Source of the DNA: Lachnospiraceae bacterium
GTDB lineage: Bacteria > Bacillota > Clostridia > Lachnospirales > Lachnospiraceae
DNA: 34,157 nucleotides
Assembly: GCA_020860645.1 (NCBI GenBank)
Contig: JAJBTX010000015.1
Location: forward strand, 1 to 34,157
Direction of reading: 5' to 3'
A program made the position numbers and the translations under genes. Shown here piece after piece: positions 1 to 8,333 of this stretch (positions are counted from its first letter, which is position 1; every line of letters begins with the position of its first letter). Under the pieces are notes generated by a model. That model made no database searches and was not told where the DNA came from. It saw only the letters and a program-made list of their open reading frames with translations.

Positions 1-13
1 CTCTTATTGTTTT

Positions 14-1216
14 CTACAGATCCTCCACCACCTGAAAGATGTAAAATTTAAGATAATATGACTGCTCTGCGGCCCAGAGAATCGGGTGGTCGCAGGCCTG
101 TGTGCGGAACTCGACCTGGCGCAGGCGCCTGTGGGCGGCGCGGGCGGCTTCGCCCAGGGTCTTCGCGAAGAGCTCCGGATCCATGAAGTGGGAGCAGGAG
201 CAGGTAGCGAGGAAGCCGCCGTCCTTCACGAGACGCATGCCGCGCAGGTTGATCTCGCGGTAGCCCCTGACCGCGTTCTTGATGGAACTGCGGGATTTGG
301 TGAAGGCGGGCGGGTCGAGAATCACGATGTCGTAGCGCTCGCCGCGTCGCTCCAGTTCGGGAAGCAGTTCAAATACATCAGCACACTGAAAAGATACACG
401 ATCCTCCACGCCGTTCAGGCGTGCGTTTTCCCGCGCCTGCGCGCAGCCCAGCTCCGAGGCGTCCACACCGAGCACGCTTGTGGCTCCGCCGACTGCCGCA
501 TTCAGCGCGAAGGAGCCCGTGTGCGTGAAGCAGTCGAGCACCTTTTTGTCCTTGCAGAGATGCCGGATAGCGAGACGATTGTATTTCTGGTCAAGGAAAT
601 AGCCGGTCTTCTGGCCGTCCTGTACGTCCACCAGGAAGCGCACGCCATTTTCCACGATCTCTACCTTTGTGTCGAAGGGCTCTCCGATGAAGCCCTTGAA
701 GCGCTCCATGCCCTCCTGCTCGCGCACCTTCGCGTCGCTGCGCTCGTAGACGCCGCGGATGGCGACGCCGTCCTCGAGCAGCACCTTTTTCAGAATGTCC
801 AGAATGCGCGGCTTCAGCCGGTCGATGCCGAGCGCGAGCGATTCCACGACGAGCACGTCTGAAAATTTGTCAACCACCAGGCCGGGCAGAAAATCCGCCT
901 CCCCAAAGATTACGCGGCAGCAGCCGGTGTCGGTCGTGGCCTTGCGGTACTCCCAGGCGTCGCGCACACGCCGTTCCAGGAAAGTGTCGTCGATGACATG
1001 CTCGCGCTTTCTCGCCAGCAGACGCACCCGGATTTTGGAATGTCGGTTCAGAAAGCCGTATCCCAGAAAATAGCCGTCGAAATCGTGCACCTCCACGATA
1101 TCCCCGTCTTCGAAGTGTCCCGCGACGCTCTCGATCTCGTTATCGTAAATCCATGCGCCGCCCGCCTTGGCGGTGCGTCCTTCCCCTTTTTTCAGCGTTA
1201 CAATCGTGTGGTACAT
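14..1216 (-). CDS. Class I SAM-dependent rRNA methyltransferase (RlmI/RlmK-like)
   Basis: The 400-residue protein fits the RlmI family of cytosine-C5 23S rRNA methyltransferases in length and layout. A PUA-like RNA-binding domain covers about residues 1-75. A Rossmann methyltransferase domain follows, with the SAM-binding motif VLDCFTHTGSFAL (about 226-238) and the DPPAFTK motif (301-307). The cysteines in the late CSCSH motif are where the family carries its catalytic nucleophile. The ATG at 1214-1216 is supported by AGGAGG about 7 nt upstream. The gene is monocistronic and divergent from the spore-protein gene. E. coli RlmI modifies C1962; the exact target nucleotide here is inferred from the family only, so no symbol is given. 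Confidence 0.9.
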   Translation of the reverse strand: MYHTIVTLKKGEGRTAKAGGAWIYDNEIESVAGHFEDGDIVEVHDFDGYFLGYGFLNRHSKIRVRLLARKREHVIDDTFLERRVRDAWEYRKATTDTGCCRVIFGEADFLPGLVVDKFSDVLVVESLALGIDRLKPRILDILKKVLLEDGVAIRGVYERSDAKVREQEGMERFKGFIGEPFDTKVEIVENGVRFLVDVQDGQKTGYFLDQKYNRLAIRHLCKDKKVLDCFTHTGSFALNAAVGGATSVLGVDASELGCAQARENARLNGVEDRVSFQCADVFELLPELERRGERYDIVILDPPAFTKSRSSIKNAVRGYREINLRGMRLVKDGGFLATCSCSHFMDPELFAKTLGEAARAAHRRLRQVEFRTQACDHPILWAAEQSYYLKFYIFQVVEDL

Positions 1217-1367
1217 GATGCGCCTCCTGATTAGTAAAGAATCTTTGCATTACCTGGACATTTTGTCTGGTTGTTTCCCTGACGGTACAGGTCTGAAGCT
1301 TCCGATGAGCCTGAATCTTTGTCAAGTGTAGCTTTTGCGGGAAAATCTGTCAAGCGTTCGCAGGAAG

Positions 1368-1397
1368 GTATAAGGCCCTGAAAATCCGGTCATACTT
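1368..1397 (+). promoter_or_regulatory. Sigma-G-like promoter for the spore-protein gene
   Basis: GTATA (1368-1372) is separated by exactly 18 nt from CATACTT (1391-1397). This fits the forespore sigma-G consensus GHATR-N18-CATWHTA at every position except the last base of the -10. It lies about 30 nt upstream of the start codon of a gene whose family is normally sigma-G dependent. Assignment is by eye. Confidence 0.6.
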
Positions 1398-1428
1398 CCT
1401 GTAGAAAAAGGAAAAGGAGCAGATGACC

Positions 1429-1614
1429 ATGGATTTTGAAAAACTGGAATCGAACGACCGGATGAAATATGAAATTGCCGAGGAGCTGGGTCTGCTGGAA
1501 AAAGTGCGGGAGGGCGGCTGGAAAGCACTGTCCGCGCGGGAGACCGGGCGCATCGGAGGGATATTGAGCCGCAGAAAGAAAGCGTTGGAAACGGACGCAA
1601 CGTCTTCGAAATAA
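1429..1614 (+). CDS. Small acid-soluble spore protein, alpha/beta type
   Basis: This protein of about 61 residues carries the two conserved blocks of alpha/beta SASPs. One is KYEIAEELGL, which contains the GPR protease cleavage region. The other is the glycine-rich DNA-binding block GRIGGILSRRKK preceded by SARETG. Such proteins coat and protect DNA in dormant spores and are degraded at germination. The ORF track starts at 1423, but AGGAG at 1415-1419 is only 3 nt from that ATG and 9 nt from the ATG at 1429, so 1429 is preferred. The next gene, an S8 protease, begins 125 bp downstream on the same strand. The C-terminal tail is polar and variable. Confidence 0.85.
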   Translation: MDFEKLESNDRMKYEIAEELGLLEKVREGGWKALSARETGRIGGILSRRKKALETDATSSK

Positions 1615-1738
1615 TTTTTTCCTGCCTGTATTGCCCGGCTATTTACGAAATCCGCAATTTGCAAGGCTGTGTACTGGCACGAAAAAGGGGAAGCCGGAAT
1701 AGGCTGTAAGAAGAGAAAAACAGCCGGAGGAGTATGCA

Positions 1739-3424
1739 GTGGACAGCCAGAAGGCCGAAAATGAGCTGAACCTGGCGCTCGACGTGACCGGGCAGGAGCG
1801 GGAGCGCGCGCTTGGCTTAAGCGAGGGTTACGACCCGGAGGAGCAGACTTGGGAGCTGATCGTGAAATATTCCGGGAGTGCAAAGCGGCTGCGTGAGCTG
1901 GCGGAGCAGACGACGGAGCTTTCCGGCGGCTACGCGGTGCTGGTCGTGCGCGCGTCGAAACTGACCGCGCTGGAGGAACTGCCGGAGGTCGAATACATTG
2001 AGAAACCGCGGCGACTGTACTTCGCGCAGACGGAGGGGAAGCGGGCTTCCTGTATGAGTGCCGCGCAGCGCGCGCCGCTGAACCTCACCGGGCGGGGCGT
2101 GATTGTCGCCGTACTGGACTCCGGCGTCGACTGCCGTCATCCGGAATTTCGGAGGGCGGACGGGACGAGCCGGCTCCTGGCGCTCTGGGATCAGACGGGC
2201 GAGGGACCGCCGCCGGAGGGATTCCATATAGGAACTGAATATACGCGGGAGGAGCTGAACGAGGCGCTGCGGACGGGCGCGCCGCTTCCCGGCGACGCAA
2301 GCGGCCACGGTACCGGCGTACTCTCGATCGCTGCCGGAAATCAGGGCGTGGCCTGCGAGAGCGAGCTGCTGGTCGTGAAGCTGGGGACCGCGCGTGAGAA
2401 TGGCTTTCCACGGACGACAGAGCTGATGCAGGGCGTGGAGTATACGCTGCGCAGGGCGCGGGAGTACGGGCTGCCTTTGGCCGTGAACCTGAGCTTTGGC
2501 AATTCCTACGGTTCGCACACAGGACAGAGTCTTCTCGAAACCTGGCTGAATGCGGCGGGCAGGCAGGGCAGGACGGTGATCTGCGCGGGGAGTGGAAATG
2601 AGGGCGCGCGCGCCGGGCACGCGGCGGGAAATCTGCGGGATGCGAAAGAACAGAGAGTGGAAATTTCCATTGCGGACTACGAACCGTCGCTGAATCTGCA
2701 GATCTGGAAGAATTATGCGGACCGTCTCGATATTTATCTCGTGCACCCGCGGGGGCAGACGGCGGGGCCGCTGCATGAGAGTCCTCCGGCGCAGCGGTAT
2801 CTTCTGGGAGAGACGGAGCTCTTGATTTACTATGGAGAACCGCGCCCATACAGCGTGGAACAGGAAATTTTCGTGGAATGGATTGCGAAGGGAAGCTATA
2901 TCGACGCCGGGATCTGGAGTCTGCGTCTCGTCCCGCGAAAGATTGTGGATGGGAACTGGCAGATGTGGCTGCCGTCCGGCGAGGCAGTCGGGAGCGCGAC
3001 GCGATTCCTCGCGCCCACACCGGAAAATACGCTCACGATTCCTTCGACGGCTTCAGGCCTCATCACGGTCGGAGCCTACGACGACCGGACGGACGCGATC
3101 GCTGATTTTTCCGGCAGAGGAATGGCAGGCAGCGGCCTGCAGAAACCGGATCTGGTCGCACCGGGCGTGGAGATCACAGCAGCCGCGCCGGGCGGCACAT
3201 ACCAGAGCCATTCCGGAACCTCGTTCGCAACGCCTTTTGTTACCGGGGCAGCGGCGCTTCTCATGCAATATGGCGTCGTGGATGGTCGCGACGCGTTTCT
3301 CTACGGGGAAAAGGTGAAAGCGTATCTGAGGCGCGGCGCCCGTCCGCTGCCTGCTTTTTCTGATTATCCGAATACAGCGGCGGGCTATGGAAAACTGTGC
3401 GTGGAGGACAGTCTGGATCTATGA
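1739..3424 (+). CDS. S8 (subtilisin-family) serine peptidase, Csp-like
   Basis: The 561-residue protein has an intact subtilisin triad: Asp127 in AVLDSGVD, His190 in SGHGTGV and Ser495 in GTSFATP. About 115 N-terminal residues before the catalytic domain match a short propeptide. The long insert between the His and Ser blocks is typical of clostridial Csp germination proteases and related S8 proteins. No signal peptide is visible, which fits Csp-like proteins deposited in the spore. The start is GTG at 1739, with GGAGGAG 6 nt upstream; the ATG at 1734 is out of frame. It follows a SASP gene, so a spore role is plausible, but Lachnospiraceae encode several S8 paralogues and a vegetative role is not excluded. 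The 3' end overlaps the convergent lipoprotein gene by 6 bp. Confidence 0.85.
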   Translation: MDSQKAENELNLALDVTGQERERALGLSEGYDPEEQTWELIVKYSGSAKRLRELAEQTTELSGGYAVLVVRASKLTALEELPEVEYIEKPRRLYFAQTEGKRASCMSAAQRAPLNLTGRGVIVAVLDSGVDCRHPEFRRADGTSRLLALWDQTGEGPPPEGFHIGTEYTREELNEALRTGAPLPGDASGHGTGVLSIAAGNQGVACESELLVVKLGTARENGFPRTTELMQGVEYTLRRAREYGLPLAVNLSFGNSYGSHTGQSLLETWLNAAGRQGRTVICAGSGNEGARAGHAAGNLRDAKEQRVEISIADYEPSLNLQIWKNYADRLDIYLVHPRGQTAGPLHESPPAQRYLLGETELLIYYGEPRPYSVEQEIFVEWIAKGSYIDAGIWSLRLVPRKIVDGNWQMWLPSGEAVGSATRFLAPTPENTLTIPSTASGLITVGAYDDRTDAIADFSGRGMAGSGLQKPDLVAPGVEITAAAPGGTYQSHSGTSFATPFVTGAAALLMQYGVVDGRDAFLYGEKVKAYLRRGARPLPAFSDYPNTAAGYGKLCVEDSLDL

Positions 3425-4426
3425 GAGAGTGATGGTGATCGTGACGACGGCGTAGTCGGCAACCCCATATTCCACGCCCACCGCGATCTGCCCGGACAGA
3501 TGCAGTTCCTGCATCGCGTCCGACACGGCGCCAAGAACGAGATTCATTTTGTCCTCCGCCTGTTCCGCGGTGGCGTCACAGACGATCTGGAACTGATAGG
3601 TTCCGCCGGAGAGATAAGCCTGAACGGCGGAAGGAATCTCCTCATCGGAAGAGACGAAGCAGTACGGTTCCTCCAGATAAGGCTCGATGCTTAAGAGACG
3701 ATTGCTCTCTAAATAGCGTGTGTCGGAGCAGACATGTCGGTCCTCCGGCCCCTCAGCGAAATGCGTATCCTCGATGGAACTGTCCGGCACGAGAAAATAG
3801 TCGTAGATAATATTGGAGCCGTCTGTGACGAGCTCGTCGTTTACGAGCGGGTCGTCCCAGGTGACATCCACATTGAACCAGGCGCTGTCCACGCGGACCT
3901 GGTTCCAGGCGTGGGACAATACGGAAGTTCCGTCGTTGGCGCTTCCATAGACCATGAGACTCTCGATCCCGACCTGCTCACACAGGTAATTGAAGGCTCT
4001 TGCGTAGCCCTCGCAGACTGCGGAATGCAGAAGCAGCGCGCCCTCGGCGGTGTAAGCTGTCTCCGGCAGGGTGTCCGCGTAGAGATTTTCATAGTCGTAG
4101 TCCACGTTATACACGAGATAGTCGTGAATCGCCTTGACTGTCTCGTATTCGGACATGTCGGACGAGAGAATGGATGCGGCGATGGTCTCCATCTCGGGCG
4201 AGGACTCTTCGGAGTCCTCCGGGGCTGTTTCCATACTTTCTGGTTCCGGTTCCTCGACGGACGCTTCTGCGTCCTCTGACTCCGTCTGGTCAGAAACCCT
4301 TCGTTCCTGCGTCTCCTCTGTCTGCGTGTCGTTTCCCAGCATGCGCTGCACATATTCGGTAATGTCTGAAAGTCCGCAGCCGGTCAGCAGCAGGGCTGCG
4401 GCGAGTAAAATCATTAATCTCTTCAT
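3419..4426 (-). CDS. Transglutaminase-like domain lipoprotein
   Basis: The ORF-track version starts at a TTG at 4483. Beginning at the ATG at 4424-4426 gives a proper lipoprotein signal, MKRLM followed by a hydrophobic run and the lipobox LLTGC (Cys17), so 4426 is taken as the start; its ribosome binding site is weak. An acidic, Ser/Glu-rich linker covers about residues 40-80. A transglutaminase-like fold follows with Cys138 (AVCEGYA), His172 (SHAWNQV) and Asp187 (VDVTWDD), the order of a papain-like triad. The protein should be anchored to the outer face of the membrane. Its substrate cannot be read from sequence; related domains act as peptidases or in cell-wall remodelling. It is convergent with the S8 protease and divergent from ridA. 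Confidence 0.82.
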   Translation of the reverse strand: MKRLMILLAAALLLTGCGLSDITEYVQRMLGNDTQTEETQERRVSDQTESEDAEASVEEPEPESMETAPEDSEESSPEMETIAASILSSDMSEYETVKAIHDYLVYNVDYDYENLYADTLPETAYTAEGALLLHSAVCEGYARAFNYLCEQVGIESLMVYGSANDGTSVLSHAWNQVRVDSAWFNVDVTWDDPLVNDELVTDGSNIIYDYFLVPDSSIEDTHFAEGPEDRHVCSDTRYLESNRLLSIEPYLEEPYCFVSSDEEIPSAVQAYLSGGTYQFQIVCDATAEQAEDKMNLVLGAVSDAMQELHLSGQIAVGVEYGVADYAVVTITITLS

Positions 4427-4455
4427 ATCAACAGTATAAGGAAGAAAAGCATTTC

Positions 4456-4474
4456 CCGCAAGGAAAACTTGCGG
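4456..4474. repeat. 7-bp inverted repeat in the lipoprotein/ridA divergent region
   Basis: CCGCAAG (4456-4462) and CTTGCGG (4468-4474) form a perfect 7-bp stem with a 5-nt loop. It would lie in the 5' untranslated leader of the minus-strand lipoprotein gene, and its right arm overlaps the candidate -35 of ridA. It could be an operator or a leader hairpin. Confidence 0.45.
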
Positions 4475-4497
4475 AACTTTCAAAGCTGCGGTATCAT
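4469..4497 (+). promoter_or_regulatory. Candidate sigma-A promoter for ridA
   Basis: TTGCGG (4469-4474), a 17-nt spacer and TATCAT (4492-4497). The -10 is good and the -35 is weak, and no better candidate was seen before ridA. Confidence 0.4.
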
Positions 4498-4516
4498 GAA
4501 TCTATCAGTTCAGAGC

Positions 4517-4577
4517 AGCAGCAAAAAGAAAAGGAAGCTTTTGCAGGTTTATCTGCAAAAAGCAGCAAAAAGAAAAG
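4517..4577 (+). repeat. 17-bp direct repeats flanking a hairpin in the ridA leader
   Basis: AGCAGCAAAAAGAAAAG occurs exactly at 4517-4533 and 4561-4577, a 44-bp period of about four helical turns. Between the copies, TTTTGCAG (4539-4546) and CTGCAAAA (4553-4560) form a perfect 8-bp stem. The block ends just before the ridA ribosome binding site. Confidence 0.6.
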
Positions 4578-4596
4578 ATCACAGGAGGAACAGACT

Positions 4597-4965
4597 ATGA
4601 ACATCATTGCAACAGAAAAAGCCCCCGGGGCGATCGGCCCCTATTCGCAGGGATTTGAAGTAAACGGCCTGATTTTCAGCTCGGGTCAGATTCCGGTAGA
4701 CCCGGCTACGGGAAACATCCCGGAGGGTATCGCGGCGCAGGCGGAGCAGAGCTGCAAGAATGTCGGCGCGATTCTTGAAGCTGCGGGAAGCGGCTATAAT
4801 AAGGTAGTCAAGACGACCTGCTTCCTGGCGGACATCGCGGATTTCGCCGTTTTCAACGAAGTTTACGCGAAATATTTTATCTCCAAACCGGCCCGTAGCT
4901 GCGTGGCGGTACGTGATCTCCCCAAAGGAGTGCTCTGCGAGATAGAAGCGATCGCGGTGAAGTAG
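4597..4965 (+). CDS. ridA: RidA-family enamine/imine deaminase
   Basis: The 122-residue protein matches the RidA/YjgF family along its full length. It has the N-terminal block PGAIGPYSQ, the FSSGQIP segment, and the C-terminal block RSCVAVRDLPKG with the active-site arginine, followed by CEIEAIA. RidA proteins form cytosolic trimers that hydrolyse reactive 2-aminoacrylate-type enamines/imines made by PLP enzymes, protecting those enzymes. AGGAGG at 4583-4588 precedes the ATG. The stop codon is one base from that of the convergent dehydrogenase gene, so there is no room for a terminator between them. The repeat-containing leader suggests regulated expression. Confidence 0.95.
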   Translation: MNIIATEKAPGAIGPYSQGFEVNGLIFSSGQIPVDPATGNIPEGIAAQAEQSCKNVGAILEAAGSGYNKVVKTTCFLADIADFAVFNEVYAKYFISKPARSCVAVRDLPKGVLCEIEAIAVK

Positions 4966-4966
4966 G

Positions 4967-5956
4967 TTATCTCACTTCATTCGGCGAGCTGTCGCCACGC
5001 TCGAAGCTGCGTATATTTTCCAGCGTCGTCCGGGCGATGGCCGACAGTGCTTCCCGCGTGAAAAAGCCCTGGTGTGACGTGATCATCACGTTCGGGAAGG
5101 AGAGGAGCCTGGCGGTGACGGAGTGCTCCAGGATCTCATCGGAGCGGTCCTCGAAGACGTTCGGCCCCTCCTCCTCGTAGACGTCGAGTCCCACGCCAAA
5201 GAACTTGTGCGCGCGGATGCCCTCGACCAGGTCGTCGGTCTTTACCAGCGCGCCGCGGGAGGTGTTCACGAGGATCACACCGTCTTTCATCTTCCGGATG
5301 CTTTCCGTGTTGACCATATGGTAGGTGCTGTCCGTGAGCGGGCAGTGCAGGGAGATGAGATCGCTCGCGGCCAGCAGCTCGTCGAGCGCTACATAGGTCG
5401 TGAAATCCATAAGCTCCGGATTCTGGTACACATCATAGGCAATGACCTTCATGCCGAAGCCATGGCAGATTCTCGCCATAGCTGCGCCGATTTTTCCTGT
5501 GCCGACGATGCCTGCGGTTTTCCGGTAGAAATTGATGCCCATCAGGGCGCTGAGGCTGAAATCATTTTCCCGTACCTTCACATAGGCCTTGTGGAGGTGG
5601 CGGTTTACGCCCAGCGCGAGCGCCATCGCGTGTTCGGCGACTGCCTCGGGAGAGTAGCCCGGGACGCGGAAGATACGGATGCCGCAGTGTGCGGCCGCGG
5701 CGAGATTTACATTGTTGAAACCGGCGCAGCGCAGGAGTATCAGCTTTACATTGCAGCTGTGCAGCACTTCGATCGTCTCGCGGCTGATGTCCGCGTTGAC
5801 GAAGGCGCAGACGGCGTCGTAGCCCTGCGCGAGTCTGGCGGTGACGGGCGCGAGCTCCGTCTTCAGAAATTTCACTTCGATATCCGGATGGGTGGCAAGC
5901 TCCCTTGTGAAGGATTCACGGTCATAGTTTTTTGTGTCAAAGAAAAGAATCTTCAT
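4967..5956 (-). CDS. ldhA: D-2-hydroxyacid dehydrogenase, D-lactate dehydrogenase type
   Basis: The 329-residue protein has the same length as E. coli LdhA and the family's catalytic set: Arg234 in NTSRG, Glu263 in DVYEEE and His295 in SHQGF. The NAD-binding Rossmann motif is GTGKIG (152-157). SHQGFFT is characteristic of the fermentative D-lactate dehydrogenases rather than the phosphoglycerate or hydroxyisocaproate branches. The expected reaction is pyruvate plus NADH to D-lactate, a cytosolic redox-balancing step in fermentation. AAGGAG lies upstream of the start. Other D-2-hydroxyacid substrates cannot be excluded, so the symbol is a best guess. Confidence 0.85.
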   Translation of the reverse strand: MKILFFDTKNYDRESFTRELATHPDIEVKFLKTELAPVTARLAQGYDAVCAFVNADISRETIEVLHSCNVKLILLRCAGFNNVNLAAAAHCGIRIFRVPGYSPEAVAEHAMALALGVNRHLHKAYVKVRENDFSLSALMGINFYRKTAGIVGTGKIGAAMARICHGFGMKVIAYDVYQNPELMDFTTYVALDELLAASDLISLHCPLTDSTYHMVNTESIRKMKDGVILVNTSRGALVKTDDLVEGIRAHKFFGVGLDVYEEEGPNVFEDRSDEILEHSVTARLLSFPNVMITSHQGFFTREALSAIARTTLENIRSFERGDSSPNEVR

Positions 5957-6193
5957 ATCTTTCCATACTCCTTTCCATTCATGGAACAGTGTTCCCGAAA
6001 GGAAGTTTTTTATGGCTTTTCCATATAAAAAAATTGTGGTAACATATAAAAAGTTACGAATGGCCGCGATGTGTACGGCATACTCTGAAGAATTCGGCGC
6101 GCAGTTGGTAGCCTGAAGAGTTTAAATACTCTGAACAGGTTTCTGCATGTAGGGGTATGTAAGTCCTGGACGGATCAGGAGGAGGGCGAAGCC
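5957..6193. other. Divergent intergenic region between ldhA and the GH25 gene
   Basis: This 237-bp region contains a strongly AT-rich block at about 6009-6056 and a short direct repeat, ATACTCTGAA, seen near 6080 and 6126. It must hold promoters for both divergent genes, but no -35/-10 pair could be chosen with confidence. No small ORF with a good ribosome binding site was seen. Confidence 0.4.
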
Positions 6194-7606
6194 ATGTCGA
6201 GGAAAAAACAGCAGAGGCGTATGTTTCTGACCGCATTTCTGGCGGCGCTGGGAGCGCTGCTTCTGTTGCTTGCGGCCTGGTTCCTTTTCTTTGGCGGGAC
6301 GAAGGAGGAAGCCGTCGCGGAAGAGATGGAAATGCAGGAAGAAGAGGAAGAGACGGACCCGCAGACACTTGTCGAGGCGGAAGAAGGCGCGGAGACGGCG
6401 ATCAGCACCGTGAAGGAGATCGCCAGCGAGACGGACGAGATCACGGTGGGTATCGACGTGTCCGGGTATCAGGGGACGATCGACTGGGAACAGGTCGCGG
6501 CCTCCGGCGTTGATTTTGCCATGGTGCGCGTGGGCTACCGCACGCTGAGCGGCGGGGAGATCGCCGAGGACGCCTGCGCCCGCTATAATCTGCAGGAAGC
6601 GGCGGCAAACGGCATTCAGCTCGGCGCTTATTTCTTCTCGACCGCGGTGACGGAGGAGGAAGCAAGGGAGGAAGCTGAGTGGACGGCGGAGCTCCTGGCC
6701 GGTTACCCGATCACCTATCCGGTGGCCTACAACTGCGAGGGCTTTCAGAACGGGTCGAGCAGGCAGGCAGGGCTGAGCGTGGAGGAGCGCTCGGACCTCG
6801 CCGTCGTATTTCTGGATGAAATCGAGGAGCAGGGCTATACGGGCATGTTCTACGCGGCGCGCAATGAGCTTGCGGACAATCTGCTCTGGCAGACGGACGA
6901 GCTTGAACTGAAATACCGCATCTGGGTGGCGCAGTATTCTTCCTACACGACGGAGGTGCCGGACTATGACGGGGAATATGTGATGTGGCAGTACACGAAC
7001 ATGGGCTCCGTGCCGGGGATCGACGGTTATGTGGATCTCGATATCGCGTATTTTGGCTACAGTGAGTCCGCGGCTGCGCAGGATGAGAGTGCGGCGGAGT
7101 ATGTTGAGGCGGACCCGGAGGTTGGCGTGGATTTTGAGGAAGTGGACGAGCAGGTGACGGCGAAGGACGTGACGAACCTGCGCAGTACGATGGACCAGAC
7201 TGACAGCAGCAATATTGTGGCGCAGCTGCAGAACGGCGAGGTGGCAACGCGCACCGGAAAGGGTAATAACGGCTGGTCGCGTCTTACATATAATGGGGAG
7301 ACGCTCTATGCGGTGTCCAGCTACCTGACGACCGATCTCAGCTATACGCCGATATCGGAGGAAGAGGACGACGACGGCTTTAAGACGAAGTTTACGACGG
7401 TCAGCGAGTACGTGACGGCGAAGGATGTGACGAACCTCCGCAACCGCCCGAGTGTCGAGGAACCCTCGGAGGTTATCGTGCAGCTTTATAATGGAGAGGT
7501 GATCGTCCGCACGGGCGTCTCTGATGTGGGCTGGTCCAGAGTAGAATATAACGGGCAGACGCTGTATTGTATCAGCAGCTATCTGCAGGTGACAGAGCAG
7601 GAGTAA
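6194..7606 (+). CDS. Membrane-anchored GH25 muramidase with two SH3 domains
   Basis: The 470-residue protein starts with a basic N-terminus and one hydrophobic segment (about 12-33), then an acidic linker (38-80). The GH25 domain (about 84-290) starts at GIDVSGYQG (Asp88) and ends near VDLDIAYF (Asp283). Two bacterial SH3-type repeats follow at about 320-380 and 405-467; both contain VTAKDVTNLR and SSYL, so they look like a tandem duplication. GH25 enzymes cut the MurNAc-GlcNAc bond of peptidoglycan, and SH3 domains bind the wall. The usual DxE catalytic pair reads AYNCEGF, with Asn180 in place of Asp and Glu182 retained, so activity is uncertain. The start has a strong AGGAGGAGG site. It overlaps or abuts the DUF554 gene. 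Confidence 0.88.
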   Translation: MSRKKQQRRMFLTAFLAALGALLLLLAAWFLFFGGTKEEAVAEEMEMQEEEEETDPQTLVEAEEGAETAISTVKEIASETDEITVGIDVSGYQGTIDWEQVAASGVDFAMVRVGYRTLSGGEIAEDACARYNLQEAAANGIQLGAYFFSTAVTEEEAREEAEWTAELLAGYPITYPVAYNCEGFQNGSSRQAGLSVEERSDLAVVFLDEIEEQGYTGMFYAARNELADNLLWQTDELELKYRIWVAQYSSYTTEVPDYDGEYVMWQYTNMGSVPGIDGYVDLDIAYFGYSESAAAQDESAAEYVEADPEVGVDFEEVDEQVTAKDVTNLRSTMDQTDSSNIVAQLQNGEVATRTGKGNNGWSRLTYNGETLYAVSSYLTTDLSYTPISEEEDDDGFKTKFTTVSEYVTAKDVTNLRNRPSVEEPSEVIVQLYNGEVIVRTGVSDVGWSRVEYNGQTLYCISSYLQVTEQE

Positions 7607-7611
7607 TGGTT

Positions 7612-8328
7612 ATGAAAGGTTTGGGAACGATTATCAATGTGATTGCGGTGCTCGCGGGAGGCGGCATCGGCCTGGTCGTGCGCGGCGGCATGAAGCAGCG
7701 CTATCAGGATATTATGATGCAGGCGCTCGGCATGGCGACGATCTTTGTCGGCATCGTGGGCGCGCTGCAGGGCATGCTGACCATAGAGGACGGAGGCCTC
7801 GGCTCACAGGGGACGCTGCTGCTCGTGCTGTCGCTGACGCTCGGCGGCCTTGTCGGAGAATTTCTGAATATTGAGGAAAAGCTGGAGCAGTTCGGGGAAT
7901 GGCTGAAGCGAAAGGTGCACGCGGAGCAGAATGCACGCTTTGTGGAGGCCTTCGTGACGACCTCGCTCGTGGTCTGCGTAGGCGCGATGGCGATCGTCGG
8001 CGCGCTCGAGGACGGCCTGAATGGCGACGCGAGCATGCTGATCATCAAGTCGGCGCTGGACTTCGCGATCGTGATTGTCTTCGCCTCGACGCTCGGCGTC
8101 GGCAGCCTCTTCTCCGCGATTCCGATCGCGATCTGGGAGGGCGGCATCACGCTGGCCGCGACGCTGATCGCCCCATTCTTAAGCGATGCGCTGATCACGG
8201 ATCTGTCCGCGGTTGGCTCGGTGCTGATCTTCGGCGTGGGCGTAAACCTGCTCTTTGACCGGAAAATCAGGGTGGGCAACCTGCTGCCCGCCCTGTTAGG
8301 ACCGGTTCTGTACCACATCCTACTATAA
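7612..8328 (+). CDS. DUF554 family membrane protein (YdfK-like)
   Basis: The ORF track begins at a TTG at 7567 inside the upstream gene. AGGAG at 7599-7603 is 8 nt from the ATG at 7612, giving a 238-residue protein starting MKGLGTIIN. About seven hydrophobic segments fill most of the length. The glycine-rich first helix (AVLAGGGIGLVVRGG) and the central SLTLGGLVGE block are typical of DUF554. The biochemical role of the family is not established; transport has been suggested from topology only. It follows the GH25 gene by 5 bp and is probably cotranscribed with it. It is convergent with the next gene, 5 bp away. Confidence 0.85.
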   Translation: MKGLGTIINVIAVLAGGGIGLVVRGGMKQRYQDIMMQALGMATIFVGIVGALQGMLTIEDGGLGSQGTLLLVLSLTLGGLVGEFLNIEEKLEQFGEWLKRKVHAEQNARFVEAFVTTSLVVCVGAMAIVGALEDGLNGDASMLIIKSALDFAIVIVFASTLGVGSLFSAIPIAIWEGGITLAATLIAPFLSDALITDLSAVGSVLIFGVGVNLLFDRKIRVGNLLPALLGPVLYHILL

Positions 8329-8333
8329 AAGTC

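Noticed and set aside
4424-4483. Upstream TTG start for the lipoprotein gene
   Set aside because: It would bury the lipoprotein signal behind 19 residues; the ATG at 4426 gives a standard signal and lipobox.
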